Shown: piece after piece, positions 4,626-5,705 of the stretch
How positions within the stretch are numbered: the stretch's first letter is position 1
Layout of the letters: the number at the start of each line of letters is the position of its first letter
NCBI GenBank assembly: GCA_011052255.1
Contig: DRJJ01000060.1
Coordinates: forward strand, 1 to 5,705
Length of the DNA: 5,705 bases
From: Gammaproteobacteria bacterium
GTDB lineage: Bacteria > Pseudomonadota > Gammaproteobacteria > DRJJ01
Direction of reading: 5' to 3'
Translations under genes and position numbers: made by a program
The notes under the pieces: model-generated
The model's input: the letters and a program-made list of their open reading frames with translations, nothing else
Database searches by the model: none
What the model was told of the DNA's origin: nothing

Positions 4626-5705
4626 TTAAAAAGATGTCCGGCAATCAAGGTTCTCGGGCGGCTCCTGCATGATACACAGCGTCCAGCCTGCTTCCTGCAA
4701 CAGGCCAGCTTCCTGATCCAGTTCGGCCTGCGTTAATTCTCTGGTACTCAGGTAATCTGCTGGAAAACTCAGGCGTACTTTTTCATCTTTTATCTTTATA
4801 CCGGGCTTAACCTGATCGCTGTCAGTCCGGCTGCGATTCAGGCGCACTGCCAGTCGCAGTAATACGCATAGGCGTGCCGTGCTACTGCGCAGGCCAGCGG
4901 GCAGACTTTTAAGTACTGACGCTGGAAAACGGCGCCGGTGACCGCGAATCAAGGCGGCCAGAATGGCCTGTTCCTGGCGGGAAAAACCGGGCATATCAGC
5001 GTTCGCAGCCAGATAGGAACCATGTTTATGATAACCGCTATGTGCAATAGCCAATCCTGCTTCATGCAATCGTGATGCCCAGAGTAGCAGATTAAGATGT
5101 TCTTCATCATTCAGCTCCCAGTACGTCGCCACCTGCTCATATAAATCAAGTGCACTGTTTGCAACCCGTTGTGCCTGCGCCTGATCGATGCCGTAACGCT
5201 TGCTCATGGCACTAACAGTTCGTTCGCGCACATCTTCATGCTGTAAACGCCCGCTCAGGTCATACAATACACCTTCTCTTAAAGAACCATCTGCTATATG
5301 CATGTGTTCAAGTGACAAAGACTTGAATAATCCATACAGAATCGCGAAGCCGCCAGCAAATACCTCACGCCTCTGTTTTTCAAGGCCATCAAACTCCAGA
5401 TCATCAACATGGTTGTATTCGAACAAAAGTTTCCGCAGCTTCTTCATTGCTGAAAAACTGATGCCTTCTTCACACCATCCCTGTGCCTGCACCACTCGTG
5501 CTATGGCGCGTACACTGCCTGATGCACCAATAACCTCTTGCCAGTCCAGCTTGTTGTCTTGCTGTAATATACCGTCCAGTTTAATACGAACTGACAAAAT
5601 AGCGTTTTGAAGATTACGTTTACCAAGCTCGCCCTGACTGAAATATAGTTTACTGACAGAAACACAGCCCATGCGTAAGCTTTCCATATGCCCGGTCTCA
5701 AATCC
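4626..5705 (-). CDS. ppx: Exopolyphosphatase (Ppx/GppA family), N-terminus missing at window edge
   Basis: Ppx removes terminal phosphates from inorganic polyphosphate; the related GppA acts on pppGpp. The frame is open to the right edge, and residues before the first in-frame ATG (5687) read GFETGH, continuing the family alignment into MESLRMGCVS, so that ATG is not the start. The 359 visible residues cover the end of the first actin-like half, the second half with GASGS (about 60-64) and DGSLREGVLYD (about 139-149), and the C-terminal helical HD-like domain with HEAGLAIAHSGYHKH (about 214-228), where E. coli Ppx reads HEVGLNINHSGLHRH. Against about 510 residues for E. coli Ppx, roughly 150-170 N-terminal residues lie outside, including the catalytic Glu and first phosphate loops. 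Ppx is favoured over GppA by the C-terminal pattern, but the split is not certain. No clear terminator follows the TAA; the flagellar-like gene starts 114 bases on. Confidence 0.92.
   Translation of the reverse strand, partial: GFETGHMESLRMGCVSVSKLYFSQGELGKRNLQNAILSVRIKLDGILQQDNKLDWQEVIGASGSVRAIARVVQAQGWCEEGISFSAMKKLRKLLFEYNHVDDLEFDGLEKQRREVFAGGFAILYGLFKSLSLEHMHIADGSLREGVLYDLSGRLQHEDVRERTVSAMSKRYGIDQAQAQRVANSALDLYEQVATYWELNDEEHLNLLLWASRLHEAGLAIAHSGYHKHGSYLAANADMPGFSRQEQAILAALIRGHRRRFPASVLKSLPAGLRSSTARLCVLLRLAVRLNRSRTDSDQVKPGIKIKDEKVRLSFPADYLSTRELTQAELDQEAGLLQEAGWTLCIMQEPPENLDCRTSF

Noticed and set aside
5200..5610. Open frame on the plus strand opposite ppx
   Set aside because: It lies wholly within the well-supported ppx reading frame on the other strand; its Ser/Arg-rich composition is typical of an antisense shadow.

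Overview
The window looks like chromosomal DNA from a Gram-negative gammaproteobacterium (a related proteobacterium is possible). Three things point there: a nearly complete Mla outer-membrane lipid-asymmetry operon, an exopolyphosphatase that follows the E. coli Ppx pattern closely, and a flagellar-type (sigma-28) promoter. Base composition looks moderate and even throughout. I see no insertion sequence, prophage, tRNA, rRNA or CRISPR array. The genus cannot be named from the sequence alone.

Plus strand, 2-3530: an Mla operon in the order mlaF (5' end cut off by the window edge), mlaE, mlaD, mlaA, mlaC. MlaF and MlaE are the inner-membrane ABC transporter, MlaD is the inner-membrane MCE ring protein, MlaC is the periplasmic phospholipid carrier, and MlaA is the outer-membrane lipoprotein. 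Together they move phospholipids between the outer and inner membranes to keep the outer leaflet rich in LPS. mlaD and mlaA overlap by one base and mlaA-mlaC are 13 bases apart, so the second half is tightly coupled. The mlaF-mlaE gap of 131 bases is unusually long and holds a possible internal promoter and a foldable leader. No mlaB (STAS-domain) gene follows mlaC.

Middle, 3531-3629: a short convergent region ending in a strong bidirectional hairpin terminator, which overlaps the last codons of the opposing gene.

Minus strand, 4569 down to 3620: a compact two-gene unit. It begins with a near-consensus sigma-28 (FliA) promoter, followed by a 79-residue protein that resembles the two terminal helices of flagellar rod/hook proteins with the middle missing. 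The second gene encodes a 206-residue HExxH putative metalloprotease of the SprA-related (CJM1_0395-like) family. This promoter-gene-gene arrangement suggests a flagellum-coupled function and is the most interesting part of the window.

Minus strand, 5705-4626: the C-terminal two thirds of an exopolyphosphatase (Ppx/GppA family) whose start lies beyond the right edge.
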